A stretch of 64,000 nucleotides of DNA. Source: Christensenella sp. Lineage in GTDB: Bacteria > Bacillota > Clostridia > Christensenellales > CAG-917. Below, in pieces: positions 21,106 through 31,440 of this stretch. The position numbers were made by a program, and so were the translations under genes. The notes beneath the pieces are model-generated. The model did not search any database. It was given only the letters and a program-made list of their open reading frames with translations, and was not told where the DNA came from. Position 1 is the stretch's first letter, and every line of letters begins with the position of its first letter. The DNA lies in the NCBI GenBank assembly GCA_022009775.1, contig CP091723.1:1488001-1552000 (forward strand). The letters run 5' to 3'.

Positions 21106-22840
21106 TTTTCTTCGTCCCCTTTACTTGCGACAAGCATATTTCGCGGTATACGTCGCAAGATTTGATAAGTTCGTCGTGCGTGCCTTGTCCGACGATTTTG
21201 CCGTCATCGAGCACGATTATAAGGTCGCAATACTTGATGCTCGTCGCGCGTTGAGACACCGTGACCGTCGTAAGTCCGTCTTCAAGGCGCATACTGCCGA
21301 GTGCTTTTCTCAGTTTTGCGTCGGTGGCGAAGTCGAGTGCGCTCGAAGAGTCGTCAAGCACGAGAATATCGGGGCATGCGACAAGCGCGCGAGCTATGGT
21401 GAGCCTTTGACGTTGACCGCCCGAAAGGTTCTTTCCGCCTTGGCTTATCATCGTGTCAAGCCCGTCTTTCATAGAATATACGAATTCCGCCGATTGCGAA
21501 ATTTTCAGCGCGCGGTTTATTTCTTCGTCGGTTGCGTTTTCTTTTCCCCATTTGAGATTTTCTCTCACCGTGCCTTCAAACAGAACGGCTTTTTGCGGTG
21601 CTACGCCGAAGAGAGAATAAAGTTGCGCGTTGGTGTAGTTTTTGACGTTTTCGCCGAAAACTTTCACTTCGCCTTCGCTTGCGTCGTAAAGTCTTGTCAT
21701 AAGGCTCACGAGAGTGGTTTTGCCACTGCCCGTGCCGCCGAGTATGCCGACGCTTGCGCCCTTTTCGACGGTTACGTTCACGTTTGAAAGAGTAGGGGCG
21801 GGAGAGCCTTGATAAGTGAAAGTGACGTCTTTAAGTTCGATTGCGGGGGCTTGCGGGTCGGGTGTTGCGCCGCTTCCTTCCTGCATCGAAGCCGTGACAT
21901 CGAACACTTCGTTTATGCGAGCCGCCGACGCCGACGCTTTTGTGAAAGTCACAAGAAGATTCGCAAACACGACGAGCGCGTTGAGAATCTGCGTCATATA
22001 GTTGACAAGCGCGATGATTTCGCCTTGCGTGAGATTGCCGTAATACACGGTTTTTCCGCCGAAATACAAAAGCACGATGATTGCGATGTTTAGCACCGAA
22101 TACGTGAGTGGATTGAGAAGAGCGGACAAACGACTGACCTTTATGGACGAAGACGCAAGCGAGTCGCTAGCTTTGTCGAAGATTTCCTTGTCTCTGTCTT
22201 GTGCGTCGAAAGCGCGTATAACCCTTTGCGCCTGCGAGATTTTCTCTCGTGAGTCTCGTCACGTCGTCGAGTTTTGCCTGAACGCCTTTGTATTTCGGCA
22301 TAGTCAGGAACATAATAAGCGCAAGCGCACCTGCGATAACGAGAGCCGCCGCAACGAAGATGAGAGAGAGTTTCAAGTCTATGATCATCGCCATGACGAT
22401 TGCGCCCACGGCAATGAACGGAGCACGAAGAACGAGACGAATGAACATCGCCACGCCTTGTTGGCATTGATTTACGTCGGCTGTCAGTCTCGTGATGAGA
22501 GAAGTGGTGGAGAAGTTGTCGAGTTCGGAATAAGAGAACGTGTTGATGTGCGCATATAGACTCTTCTCAGATTCGTGCCGAAGCCGAGAGAAGCGCGTGA
22601 CGCAAAGAATTGAGCGGTGAGTGAGAACGCAAGCCCGAACACGCCGAGCGCGAGAATAATCAGTCCGCCGTAAATAAGTCCTTTGAAATCGCCTGCCTGT
22701 CCCATGGGAATAGCGTTGTCGATTATCCAGGCAACCACGATAGGCGTAAACAATTCAAAGACCGCTTCAATGAGTTTGAAGAACGGTCCGCAAATCGTCT
22801 TGCCCCAGTAACCTTGAAGATATTTCAGAAGTTTCGTCAT
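21102..22840 (-). CDS. ABC exporter half-transporter, first subunit (frameshifted)
   Basis: About 580 aa. The start at MTKLLKYLQGYWGK fits the family; an ATG 27 bases upstream is less likely. Membrane domain with RLTADVNQCQQG and ENLA..RVIRAFDAQDRD, then Walker A GGTGSGKTT, Q-loop VAPQKAV, signature NLSGGQRQR, Walker B ILVLDDSSSALD and switch VSQRATS. In this subunit the catalytic Glu after Walker B is Asp/Ser-like (LDDSSSALD) and the switch His is Gln, pointing to a degenerate ATP site as in asymmetric heterodimeric exporters. Breaks near 22564, 22231 and 21120-21122; the last repair gives SQVKGDEEK and a TGA overlapping the next ATG. Confidence 0.88.
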
Positions 22841-23039
22841 TTCGTTCCGTGTGTGCGCAATGCGCACAAGATTTTGTAGAGTAAAATGTAGTTTATCACA
22901 ATTTATTTTGCAAGTAAACCGAAACGCTGCCCGTGAGCAAGTTTTATCTGCTTTTACGGCTGCAATCCGTCTAAAAAATCTAAAATCGCATTTTTTGGTG
23001 CTTTTATTTGCACATTCGTATAATTATTCGCAATCATTA

Positions 23040-23068
23040 TTGACTTTTGCGCGTATAAATAATATAAT
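23040..23068 (+). promoter_or_regulatory. Promoter of the pyrophosphatase gene
   Basis: -35 TTGACT (23040-23045), 17-bp spacer, -10 TATAAT (23063-23068), about 40 bp before the start. Confidence 0.85.
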
Positions 23069-23108
23069 TGCATCAAGTAAAAAATAAAAGTATATGGAGA
23101 AGCCACAA

Positions 23109-23642
23109 ATGAGTATTTGGCACGACGTTGACCTGTCAAGAATCACGCCCACGGACTTTTTGGCGTGTATCGAAATTTCAAAAGGAAGCAAAAATAAGTA
23201 CGAACTCGACAAAGCGACGGGTTCTTTGATATTGACAGAGTTTTGTATACGTCCACTCACTATCCGGCAAACTACGGTTTTATTCCGCGCACGTACAGCG
23301 AAGACAACGATCCGCTCGACGTTCTCGTTCTTTGCTCCGAACCTATCGTTCCGCTTGCGCTCGTAAGATGCTATCCCATAGGCGTCATGATGATGCAGGA
23401 CAGCGGTGAAATGGACTACAAGATTATCGCAATTCCTTTCAAAGATCCGACATGGAACACGTATAAGGAAATCGAAGAACTCCTGTCTCACATTATGGAA
23501 GAGATGTCGCACTTCTTCAGAGTCTACAAACAACTCGAAGGCAAACAAACAACGGTCTTTCAGGTGAAGAACAGAGAGTTTGCCGAGCTCATCATCAAGG
23601 ACAACCTTGAGTCTTATAAGAAAAAAATTCAATATCAAGTAA
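23109..23642 (+). CDS. ppa: Family I inorganic pyrophosphatase (frameshifted)
   Basis: Hydrolyses pyrophosphate to phosphate in the cytoplasm. About 178 aa. Family signature EDNDPLDVLVL with the metal aspartates, YGFIPRTY, CYPIGVMMMQDSGEMDYKII and the C-terminal HFFRVYKQLEGK. A GGAGA site lies eight bases before MSIWHDV. One G is missing at 23234 (repair: ILDRVLYTSTHYPANYG). The A7 run at 23621-23627 is probably A6, which ends the protein at KKKFNIK (23642); without that change it would run to 23680 with an unrelated tail. Confidence 0.92.
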
Positions 23643-23750
23643 GACAATCAAAACTGAATAACAAATTTTTTTTCGGTTGACGTCGTTCAACCCGAACGAC
23701 ATTTTAGCGGATATTAAATACAGTCCGAAGAAAACGAAACAGGAGATAAA

Positions 23751-25188
23751 ATGAAATACGATTGTATCGTCATCGGCGGCGGTATCGTGGGCACTGCGGT
23801 GCTTGACAGACTCGCAAGATACGACCTTGACCTTTGCTTCTAGAAAAGCAGGACGACGTTGCGTCTTTTTCAACGCGAGCAAACAGCGGTATCGTTCACG
23901 CAGGCTATGACTGCGACCCGAACACGCAAAAGGCGTTGTTCAACGTGCAAGGCAACAAATTGATGTGGCAGGACGTGAAAGAACTCGACGTGCCCCATCA
24001 TCAATGCGGTTCTATCGTCGTTGCGACGAAAGAGCAGGTTGAGGGACTTGAAATTCTCAAAGAGAAAGCCATGGCAAACGGCGTTTACGTTGAGATTTGG
24101 GACAAAGAAAAAACTCGCGAACTCGAACCGAACGTTGCCGACGATATAGAATTCAGCCTTTATGCGCCGAGTGCGGGTATCGTGTCGCCTTATCAACTCT
24201 GCATTGCCTATGCCGACAGAGCGGTGAGAAACGGTGCGCAGGTTAAACTCGAAGCGGAAGTCGTTGGAATAGAAAGAAAGGACGGCGTATACACCGTTCA
24301 TACGAGCGCAGGCGACTTCGAGTGCGACTATATCGTCAACTGTGCCGGAGCGTACGGTGCAAACGTGAACGATATGGTAGGTGCGGAGCATTACGAAACG
24401 ACTTATCGTCGCGGAGATTACTTCGTTCTCGACAACACGGAAAGAAAGAACGTACACACGGTGATATTCCAACTTCCCACGGCGGCGGGCAAAGGCGTGC
24501 TTGTCGCACCGACAGCGGACGGAAACGTAATATACGGACCGACCGCGATCGATACCCTAGATCCCGACGATACGGCAAGTTCGCTCGACTCTCTCGATAT
24601 TCTGAGAAAGAGCGTTATGCTTTCCTACAAAACGCCCGCGTACAATAAGTGCATAAGAGTGTATTCGGGACTTCGCACGATAATAGGACACGACTTCATA
24701 GTCGGCAAATCCGAAAAGGCGGAAAACTTCTATACGGCAATCGGCATTTGCTCTCCGGGACTTACTTCTGCTCCCGCAATAGCAGAATATCTCGTAAAAG
24801 CGATAACCGAAAAAATCGGCGCAAAGAAGAAAGCGGAATATATAACCGAAGTCGAAAAACTTCCCAGACTTACGGAGATAAGCGCAAACGAAATCAACGC
24901 GCTCGTAAAAAAAAGTCGAAGCGTGGGGAAGAATCGTATGCCGTTGCGAAAAGGTGACGGAAGCGGAAATCGTGCGTGCAATTCATTCTCCCGTTCCCGC
25001 AACTACGGTCGACGCGGTGAAACGCCGCACACGCGCAGGTATGGGAAGATGTCAGGGCGGCTTCTGCGGACCGAGAGTTATGGAGATTATTTCGCGCGAA
25101 CTGAATATACCTCTTGACAAAGTCAGAAAGGGCGGCGGAGAAGACTCAAATATCGCTTGCTACAAGGTTAAGGGGGGTGCAAAGATGA
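23751..25188 (+). CDS. glpA: FAD-dependent glycerol-3-phosphate dehydrogenase, GlpA-like, with C-terminal [2Fe-2S] domain (frameshifted)
   Basis: About 478 aa. N-terminal FAD fold with VIGGGIVGTA, RANSGIVHAGYD, IVNCAGAYGA and CSPGLTSAPAIAEYL. The C terminus is a BFD-like [2Fe-2S] domain with four cysteines in VCRCEKVTEAEI and GRCQGGFCGPRV. An AGGAG lies before the ATG. Breaks: C1 at 23837 (should be C2), A8 at 24907-24914 (A7), and G6 at 25172-25177 (G5; repair ends in KVKGVQR and a TGA overlapping the next ATG). It oxidises glycerol-3-phosphate to dihydroxyacetone phosphate in anaerobes together with the next two genes. Confidence 0.88.
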
Positions 25189-26425
25189 ATACTCTCAATT
25201 ATGACGTTGTGATTATCGGCGGCGGCCCTGCAGGTATGGCGGCGGCTCTCTTCAAGAAAACAAGGCGCAAAAACGCTCATTCTCGAACGTGACGTACGTT
25301 TGGGCGGAATTCTCAATCAATGCATCCATCAGGGCTTCGGCTTGCACTATTTCGGCGAAGAGATGACCGGCCCCGAATACGCCGACCGTTTCAGAAAAAT
25401 GGTGGAGAGCGAAGACATCGACGTTATGCTTGAAAGCATGGTTTTGTCGCTTTCCGAAGATAAGACCGTCAACGTGTTGTCGCCAAGCCACGGCTATTGT
25501 ACGATAAAGGCAGGTGCAATTGTGCTTGCAATGGGGTGCAGAGAACGCACCGCAGGTGCAATCGCGCTTCCGGGCACTCGTCCTGCAGGCGTGTACACCG
25601 CAGGTATGGCGCAAAAGATTTGCAACCTTGACGGCTATCTCGTAGGCAAAGACGTGGTAATTCTCGGCAGCGGCGACATCGGTCTTATCATGGCTCGCCG
25701 CATGACCACCGAAGGCGCAAACGTGAAACTCGTTCTCGAACTTATGCCGTTTTCGAGCGGACTTAAACGAAATATCGTTCAATGCCTTGACGACTACAAT
25801 ATTCCGATTAAATACAGTCACACGATAACGAGAGTGGTGGGCAAACCGCGTATGACCGGGCTTTATTACGCTCCTGTCGGTCCCGATAGAAAGCCCTACT
25901 TGTCAAAGGAAGAATACGTCGCGTGCGACACGCTTTTGCTCTCCGTCGGTCTTATTCCCGAAAACGATTTGCTAAACGGCACGAGCGTGGAAATGAGCAG
26001 AATAACCAACGGTGCGATCGTCGACGAACATCGCATGACGAGCGTCGAAGGTATCTTCTCGTGCGGCAACGTGCTTCACGTTCACGATCTTGTGGACAAC
26101 GTTTCTCACGAAGCGGAAATCGCAGGCGAAAATGCGGCAAAATACGCTCTCGGTCAATCTCAAAAGAGCGGTGAAATCGTCAATGTAATTGCAAAAGACG
26201 GTGTGAGATACGCACTTCCGCAACGCATAAGCAAAGGCGACGGAAAAGTGCAGATTTTCTTCCGTGTCGGCGACGTGTACAAGAATTGCAAACTCATCGT
26301 CGAGAGCGGGGAAAAACGTTCTCGTGTCAAAGAAATGTATGGTGCTTGCCCCAGGTGAAATGGGCAATGTCATTATTGACAAATCAGCCGTTTGCGGCGA
26401 CGTTATAGTGAGACTTGAAAAATGA
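25185..26425 (+). CDS. glpB: FAD/NAD(P)-binding oxidoreductase, GlpB-like partner of GlpA (frameshifted)
   Basis: About 413 aa. First FAD motif VVIIGGGPAGMAAALF, then RLGGILNQCIHQGFGL, AIVLAMGCRERT, a second nucleotide fold VVILGSGDIGLIMARRM, and a flavin-binding GIFSCGNVLHVHDLVD. Breaks: A4 at 25257-25260 (A3; repair KKQGAKTLILERD) and G4 at 26308-26311 (G3; repair SGKNVLVSKKCMVLAPGEMG). It overlaps both neighbours by ATGA, so the three proteins are probably made in equal amounts as a complex. Confidence 0.88.
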
Positions 26426-26762
26426 ATACGATATGCATAATGTGCCCTATGGGGTTGTTCGTTGAACATAGAAAAAGTTGACGGCGAAGTGGTCGTCAAA
26501 GGCAACACTTGCAAGCGCGGCGAAATATACGGCAAGGAAGAGTTCACTCATCCCAAGCGCAGCGTCACCACGCTCGTAAATCTCGAAGGCGGTGGAGTGG
26601 CTTCCCGTAAAGACAACGACGACCGTTCCCAAAGAGAATATTTTCGACGTCGTGAATTTCATCGGAACGCTCGTTGCTCCGAAAGATTGCAAGATAGGCG
26701 ACGTCATCGCAAAAGACGTTCTCGGTTTCGGCGCGGATATCGTAATCACCGGAAGAAGATAA
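26422..26762 (+). CDS. DUF1667 protein, small third member of the GlpA/GlpB operon (frameshifted)
   Basis: About 113 aa. Two cysteine pairs, CIMCPMGCSL and GNTCKRGEIYG, typical of DUF1667 and suggestive of metal or Fe-S binding, then HPKRSVTTLV and KDVLGFGADIVITGR. Breaks: G4 at 26451-26454 (G3) and C3 at 26604-26606 (C2). Its start overlaps the GlpB stop. DUF1667 proteins commonly follow this pair in Clostridia and Thermotogae; it is probably the electron-transfer subunit replacing GlpC. Confidence 0.85.
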
Positions 26763-26768
26763 TTCAAG

Positions 26769-26812
26769 ACGGGTTTTATCCTTGCGTATATTGCGGGATA
26801 AAACCCGTTTTT
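26769..26812 (+). terminator. Terminator of the glp operon
   Basis: Perfect 13-bp stem, ACGGGTTTTATCC (26769-26781) against GGATAAAACCCGT (26796-26808), followed by T5. Confidence 0.92.
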
Positions 26813-26919
26813 CACAATTTTACGCAAAATAAGGCGCGAATCACGCCAAATTATTTTTCGCAAAAACGAAGGACAATTCGCATATTGTTTTTCGCAAGTA
26901 TGCTGATACGCGGGGAAAT

Positions 26920-28487
26920 ATGGAGATAAAGGGAGACGAATTTTCAATTGCAGGAATTCTCGTTGCCGAGAGTATGTATGGCGCGAGCGTATGGTTTTAT
27001 CTCATTCCGCTTTTACTTTTCATTCTTTGTTTTTCACTTGTTTTCGCTTTCAAAAAAGTCAAGAAAATTTGCCTATATACCCATTGCGATATCGGTAGGT
27101 TTTTGGTTGCGATGACTTCCCCACAACGTCGCGTTCAACGCAAATACCGTTCAGTATTTCAAAGGAGATTTTACCTGCACCGTCGCAAGCGATATAGTCG
27201 TTGACGGAAGGTATTTAAATTTTACGTCAAGAATATTTCGATTGACGGCAAAACGTACAAATACGACGGTTACGTCACGGGTTACATTGACGAGATAGAT
27301 TTCCAACGCAGGCGACACGGTGAAGATAAACGGCACGTTGAAGTCTGTAGGACACGAGCGTTTCGACACGTTTTTTGCAAGTAATCTTTCAAAGGGCGTC
27401 GGCTTCAAAATATACGCCGATTCGGTGACTTTCGTCGGCGACGGCAAACTCGGTTTTATTGACGGAATCCGCCACGAAATCAAGAAAATTCTATACGAGT
27501 ATACTGACGACTATACGGCTTCGATTACGCAAGCACTCGTTCTCGGGGACAAATTCGGCATTGATTCCGATTTGTATTCCGACGTCAAGGCTTCGGGGCT
27601 TGCGCACGTCCTTGCGGTGAGCGGTCTGCACGTTTCGACGCTTGCGACTGCGCTGTATTTCGTGCTTAAAAAATTGAAAGTCAACCCCAAAGTTTGTTTT
27701 TGCGTGGTTGTCGTGCTCACGTTCTTTTATTCGATGCTTTGTTCGTTCACGGCGTCGTCATTGCGTGCGGTGGTTATGAGCGGTGTCTTCACGTTCGCGT
27801 CATCGTTCGGACAGAAGAAAGACGATTTGTCGTCAACTGCTTTTGCTGCAATACTCATCTTGCTTTTCCGCCCGTACGCAATCATGGACGTTGGATTTTT
27901 GCTTTCGTTCGGTGCGGTCATTGGTATTTTGCTTTTGCACGCCCCATTGAAAAGGTCGGAATGAAAATCGTTGACAAGGTTTCTCCAAAACGTCATATAG
28001 GCAAGCGTTTCGTGTCCGTATTTGCGGTTTCTACGTCGGCGAATATACTGACTTATCCGCTAGTTGCGTACTTCTTCGGTGAAGTGCCGACGCTGTTTTG
28101 CTGTCAAACTTTTTCGTTTTGCCTTACGTAATGGCAATCTACGTCGTTATGCTGGTGCTTTGTTTACTCTCGGTTATCACGACGTGGGGCGGTTTCGTTT
28201 GGATACTCAAATTTTTGCTCATTCCGTTCAGGCTATACGTGGGAGCGGTTGGCAGTCTCAATTTCTCGACAATTCCCGTTGCGATGGGAGTCGTCGGTAT
28301 ATTAACTTACACGGCGATAGCGGTCGTTTCATCGAGATACGTATTTCTCACGAGACTGCAGAAGTGCAGGTGTGCGTTGATTATTGCGTCTGCGGGACTG
28401 GTTATAGGTGCGGTTGCGCAACTTATCGTATATCTGACTTGCGACTTTGTGCCTGCCGAAAGTGCGATTTTCCTTATTCTGTCGTAA
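26920..28487 (+). CDS. comEC: ComEC/Rec2-family DNA uptake channel protein (frameshifted at several sites)
   Basis: About 520 aa after repair, membrane protein. The N-terminal helix is followed by a DUF4131-like extracellular OB region (FKGDF..VVDGRYFKFYVKN). The ComEC signature HVLAVSGLHVSTLA sits near nt 27605-27645, followed by several transmembrane helices. Breaks at A4 27064-27067, T5 27100-27104, C4 27118-27121, T3 27214-27216, T3 27300-27302, C4 27942-27945 and T4 28096-28099; each is fixed by one base. No C-terminal beta-lactamase domain follows, so it is the short form. In known systems it carries one DNA strand into the cell; the other com genes are not in the window. Confidence 0.82.
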
Positions 28488-28614
28488 GGGCAAAATGTCG
28501 TTTTTCGATGATAAAACAGCGGATTTACTCATATTATATAATGCACGATATGGCGTTTTTGCGACGATTTTTCGACATTATACGCTACGTTTGTCGAAAA
28601 AACTTAAAAATGTA

Positions 28615-28643
28615 TTGCAAGCACGCGCGTTGTGTGCTAATAT
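28615..28643 (+). promoter_or_regulatory. Promoter of the Pro/Glu-rich membrane protein gene
   Basis: -35 TTGCAA (28615-28620), 17-bp spacer, -10 TAATAT (28638-28643); the start codon is about 40 bp downstream after AAAAGGGG. Confidence 0.7.
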
Positions 28644-28681
28644 ATCTATGATTATGATACTCTTAAAAGGGGTTAAGAATT

Positions 28682-29892
28682 ATGATTGAAAATCTCAAAT
28701 TGGGTCCTTTTGACGGATATTCCGCACTCATCGTGATCATCGTGTTCGTGTTTGCGCTTGTTGCGCTCGTCGCGGTGCTTGTCGTGAGTATCATCAAAGC
28801 GATTAAAGAGCGTAAAGACGCAAAAGAAGATAAAGCGGAAAACGATTTTTTATTCCGAGTACGGAGTCAATGCCGAAGAAATGCGACTCAATCAGAAACT
28901 TGCTCGTTTGCGCGGTGAAGTTAAGAACGCTATGCGCGGCAAAAGCCTGCGAAGAACGCACCCGTAGACGATGCTCCCGTTGCGGAAAACGAAGCCGAAG
29001 AAACGCCCGTCGAAGAAGTGAAAGAAGAACCGACGCCGGAAGTTGCTCCCGTCATCGAACCCGTAGCGGAAGAGAAGGTGGAGCCTGCTATCGAAAAAGT
29101 CGAAGAGCCGGCACCCGTTGAAGAACCCGTGCAAGAGCCTGTCGCAGAAGAAATCAAGGAAGAGCCGAAGGAAGAAGTCAAGCCCGAACCCGTCGAAGCG
29201 GTGAATGAAGGCACGAAACCCGAAGCGGTTGAACCGGTCAAGGAAGAAGAACCCAAAAAGCAAGGCGTTGCTCAACCCGCCGCAAAGAAAGTCGTCAAAA
29301 AGAAACCTGACGACTGGTCTAAGTACGACGGAACTTACGAAGGATACTATTACGATCCCGAAGACGCTTGCTATTACGAAGGCACTCCGTCTCCCGCTCT
29401 TGCAAAGAAACTCGCCGCCAAAGAAGCCGAGCTTGAAGCTCTCAACGCAAACAAGGACAAGAAAGTCATCATCAAGAAAATTGCTCCGCCGTTTGCCGCT
29501 CTCAAAACTCCCAAGAACGCAAGAAAAGCACCGCAAAAAGTTGCAGGCTTTGACGAATCCGTCATTTACGGCAAATACATCATCGAGCACGTTGACAAAG
29601 AAGACGGCACGCAAGAGTATTTCTCCACACTCTACGATGCCAGCGGCAACGACATCTGAAAGCTCCAACTACACCACCAAGGAATACTGCGAGCGCGCAA
29701 TCAATCGTTTCAAATCGCACGCCATCATCGGCACGTACACCATCGAAGCCGCCGACGGCAAATTTCTTCTTCGTTCTCAAACGCAAGACTTATGTCCACA
29801 AGGGTGCGCCGCAAAACACTTTTGAAGATGCCAATGCACGCATGAAAGAGATTAAGTCGTTTGCGCAGACTGATATTATCCGCGAACAGTAA
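28682..29892 (+). CDS. Single-pass membrane protein with Pro/Glu-rich linker and a YegP/DUF1508-like C-terminal region (frameshifted)
   Basis: About 403 aa. One membrane helix (about residues 14-40), a basic/charged segment, then about 100 residues of PVE/EEP-type repeats. A lysine-rich turn leads to a Tyr-rich segment (YDGTYEGYYYDPEDACYYEG) and a C-terminal domain of two similar halves, GKYIIEHVDKEDGTQEYF and GTYTIEAADGKFFFVLKRK, which resemble DUF1508 repeats. Breaks: T6 28846-28851 (T5), A4 28941-28944 (A5), extra T near 29657 and T3 29764-29766 (T2). Function unknown; the long linker suggests a tether reaching from the membrane. Confidence 0.7.
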
Positions 29893-30596
29893 AATAATGC
29901 GCTATTGAGCGCATAACTTCGTCAACACCCATCCGCTCCAAAATCACGTACTATCTGTACGTTGGGTTTTGTTTCGGATGGGTGTTTCTTTGTTCTGCAT
30001 CTCAATATCACATTATTTGCAATCTAAATATTTGTGCATTATGATTGTCTTGCAAGTGGCTTTTTTCTTGCTATTTATCCGTTTACTGCCTTTGAAAATG
30101 CGCTATTGAGCGCATAACTTTGTAGAACAACTCGCACAAACAATCATTTACGTCAAGTACACTCTGAATAGATTTTCGTTTCGGGCGAATTAATACTAAT
30201 TTTTCCTTGTCATCCTGAGCGAAGTCGAAGGATCTCAGCCGTCAGGCGCATATTTGTTTCGCCCGATAAGTTTTAATAAGTTCATGGCTCTACAAGGGGT
30301 GAGCGTGTAATACCCTAAATAGAATTGCCCCATCTTTCCGGTCCGCGCCGGTATTTCTTCCACCACTCGTATAGTGTGCTTTCTCTACAAAACCGTCCGT
30401 CGCTCGCGGGGAAGACAGGCGGCACTCGCATAGATAAGTATCGTCCCCTTGTTATGCCACTTCGCCTGCGTGGCAGCTGCGCAACAAAACGCCACGCATT
30501 CTCGTACAATCGTCTTGCTCGACGCTTATCTCGGCGTTCGCCTTGCGAACGCTCACTTCGAAGTTGCATATTCCGTGTATAAGTGCAACATTTATA
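29893..30596. repeat. Gene-free region with palindromes and repeats
   Basis: A 24-bp unit occurs twice (29896-29919 and 30097-30120), each holding a perfect TGCGCT ATTG AGCGCA hairpin. Between them, 29924-29987 forms a long imperfect hairpin: a perfect 12-bp outer stem (29924-29935/29975-29986) and an inner ACGTAC TATCT GTACGT; a T-rich tail allows it to act as terminator for the gene upstream. Near 30209-30236 lies a CATCCTGAGCGAAG-type sequence that I recall as a widespread extragenic repeat. 30315-30569 (-) could encode an 84-aa arginine-rich peptide with no start signal; not called as a gene. Confidence 0.6.
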
Positions 30597-30625
30597 TTTA
30601 CAAAATGCGGCGGACAATTTATAAT
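30597..30625 (+). promoter_or_regulatory. Promoter of the LUD-domain gene
   Basis: -35 TTTACA (30597-30602), 17-bp spacer, -10 TATAAT (30620-30625). Confidence 0.75.
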
Positions 30626-30651
30626 ATACAAAAAAACCGTGCAGGTGAATT

Positions 30652-31257
30652 ATGGATTTTGCAAAGATTAAAAGCAATCTTGAAAATCGCGGTTTTATCG
30701 TTTCGTGCTTTGAGACCGCAAAGGCTGCAAGCGAGTATCTCGACAGCCAAATAGACGGCAAAAGCGTCGGTTTTGGCGGATCGGTCACACTCGATCAAAT
30801 GGGCGTGCTCAAAATGCTTGAAAAGCACAACAAAGTGTTGTATCGCTTTGACGATCCCGACGGCAAGTCGCCTGTGGATATCATGAAAGAAGCTCTCACT
30901 GCCGATGTCTTTCTAACGTCAGCAAACGGCGTTGCCGAGACGGGCGAAATCATCAATATTGACGGCAACTGCAACAGAGTGGCAGGTGAGTTTTATGGGC
31001 ACGAAAAGGTGTTTTTCGTTATCGGTAAAAATAAGATCGCGCCCGACTATGACAAGGCACTTTGGCGCGCTCGCAACATTGCCGCACCCAAGAATGCACA
31101 ACGCCTAAACAAAAACACGCCGTGCGCCGTGAAAGGCGATAGATGCTACGATTGTTCAAGCCCGGAGCGCATTTGCAAAGGTCTTGCCGTGCTTTGGAAA
31201 AAACCCACCAATTGCCCCTATGAAATTGTTTTGATAAACGAAGATTTGGGATATTGA
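30652..31257 (+). CDS. LUD-domain protein (LutC/YkgG-like)
   Basis: 201 aa, intact. Conserved LUD features: VGFGGSVTLDQMG, TADVFLTSANGVAETGEIINIDG, NRVAGEFYGHEKVFFVIGKNKI and a cysteine-containing C-terminal stretch (KGDRCYDCSSPERICKG). Relatives take part in lactate utilisation (LutC) but stand-alone clostridial members like this one have no assigned substrate. An AGGTG site precedes the ATG. It is monocistronic, with its own promoter and a strong terminator. Confidence 0.88.
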   Translation: MDFAKIKSNLENRGFIVSCFETAKAASEYLDSQIDGKSVGFGGSVTLDQMGVLKMLEKHNKVLYRFDDPDGKSPVDIMKEALTADVFLTSANGVAETGEIINIDGNCNRVAGEFYGHEKVFFVIGKNKIAPDYDKALWRARNIAAPKNAQRLNKNTPCAVKGDRCYDCSSPERICKGLAVLWKKPTNCPYEIVLINEDLGY

Positions 31258-31380
31258 GCAATATTTGCTATACAAAGTAAAAGTCGGCAAATTCGTTTTC
31301 GGACGCTAAGTTGTGGCTTTTACACGATTTTGTCGGCAGAATTTATCAAATATCGGTTGACAACGTAGCGGTTGTAACAG

Positions 31381-31407
31381 AAAAAGGAGCGAAAATCGCT
31401 CCTTTTT
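31381..31407. terminator. Bidirectional terminator
   Basis: AAAAAGGAGCGA (31381-31392) pairs with TCGCTCCTTTTT (31396-31407), a perfect 12-bp stem between convergent genes. Confidence 0.93.
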
Positions 31408-31440
31408 AAGTTATTTTATGTTTTTTGATAAGTCAAAATC

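Noticed and set aside
25172..25260. Natural GlpA-GlpB fusion
   Set aside because: One G too many in a G6 run explains the missing stop; with G5 the TGA overlaps the next ATG exactly as at the other junction of the operon.
30315..30569. Arginine-rich 84-aa frame on the minus strand
   Set aside because: No start signal or promoter and located in repeat-bearing DNA; sequence quality looks like non-coding translation.
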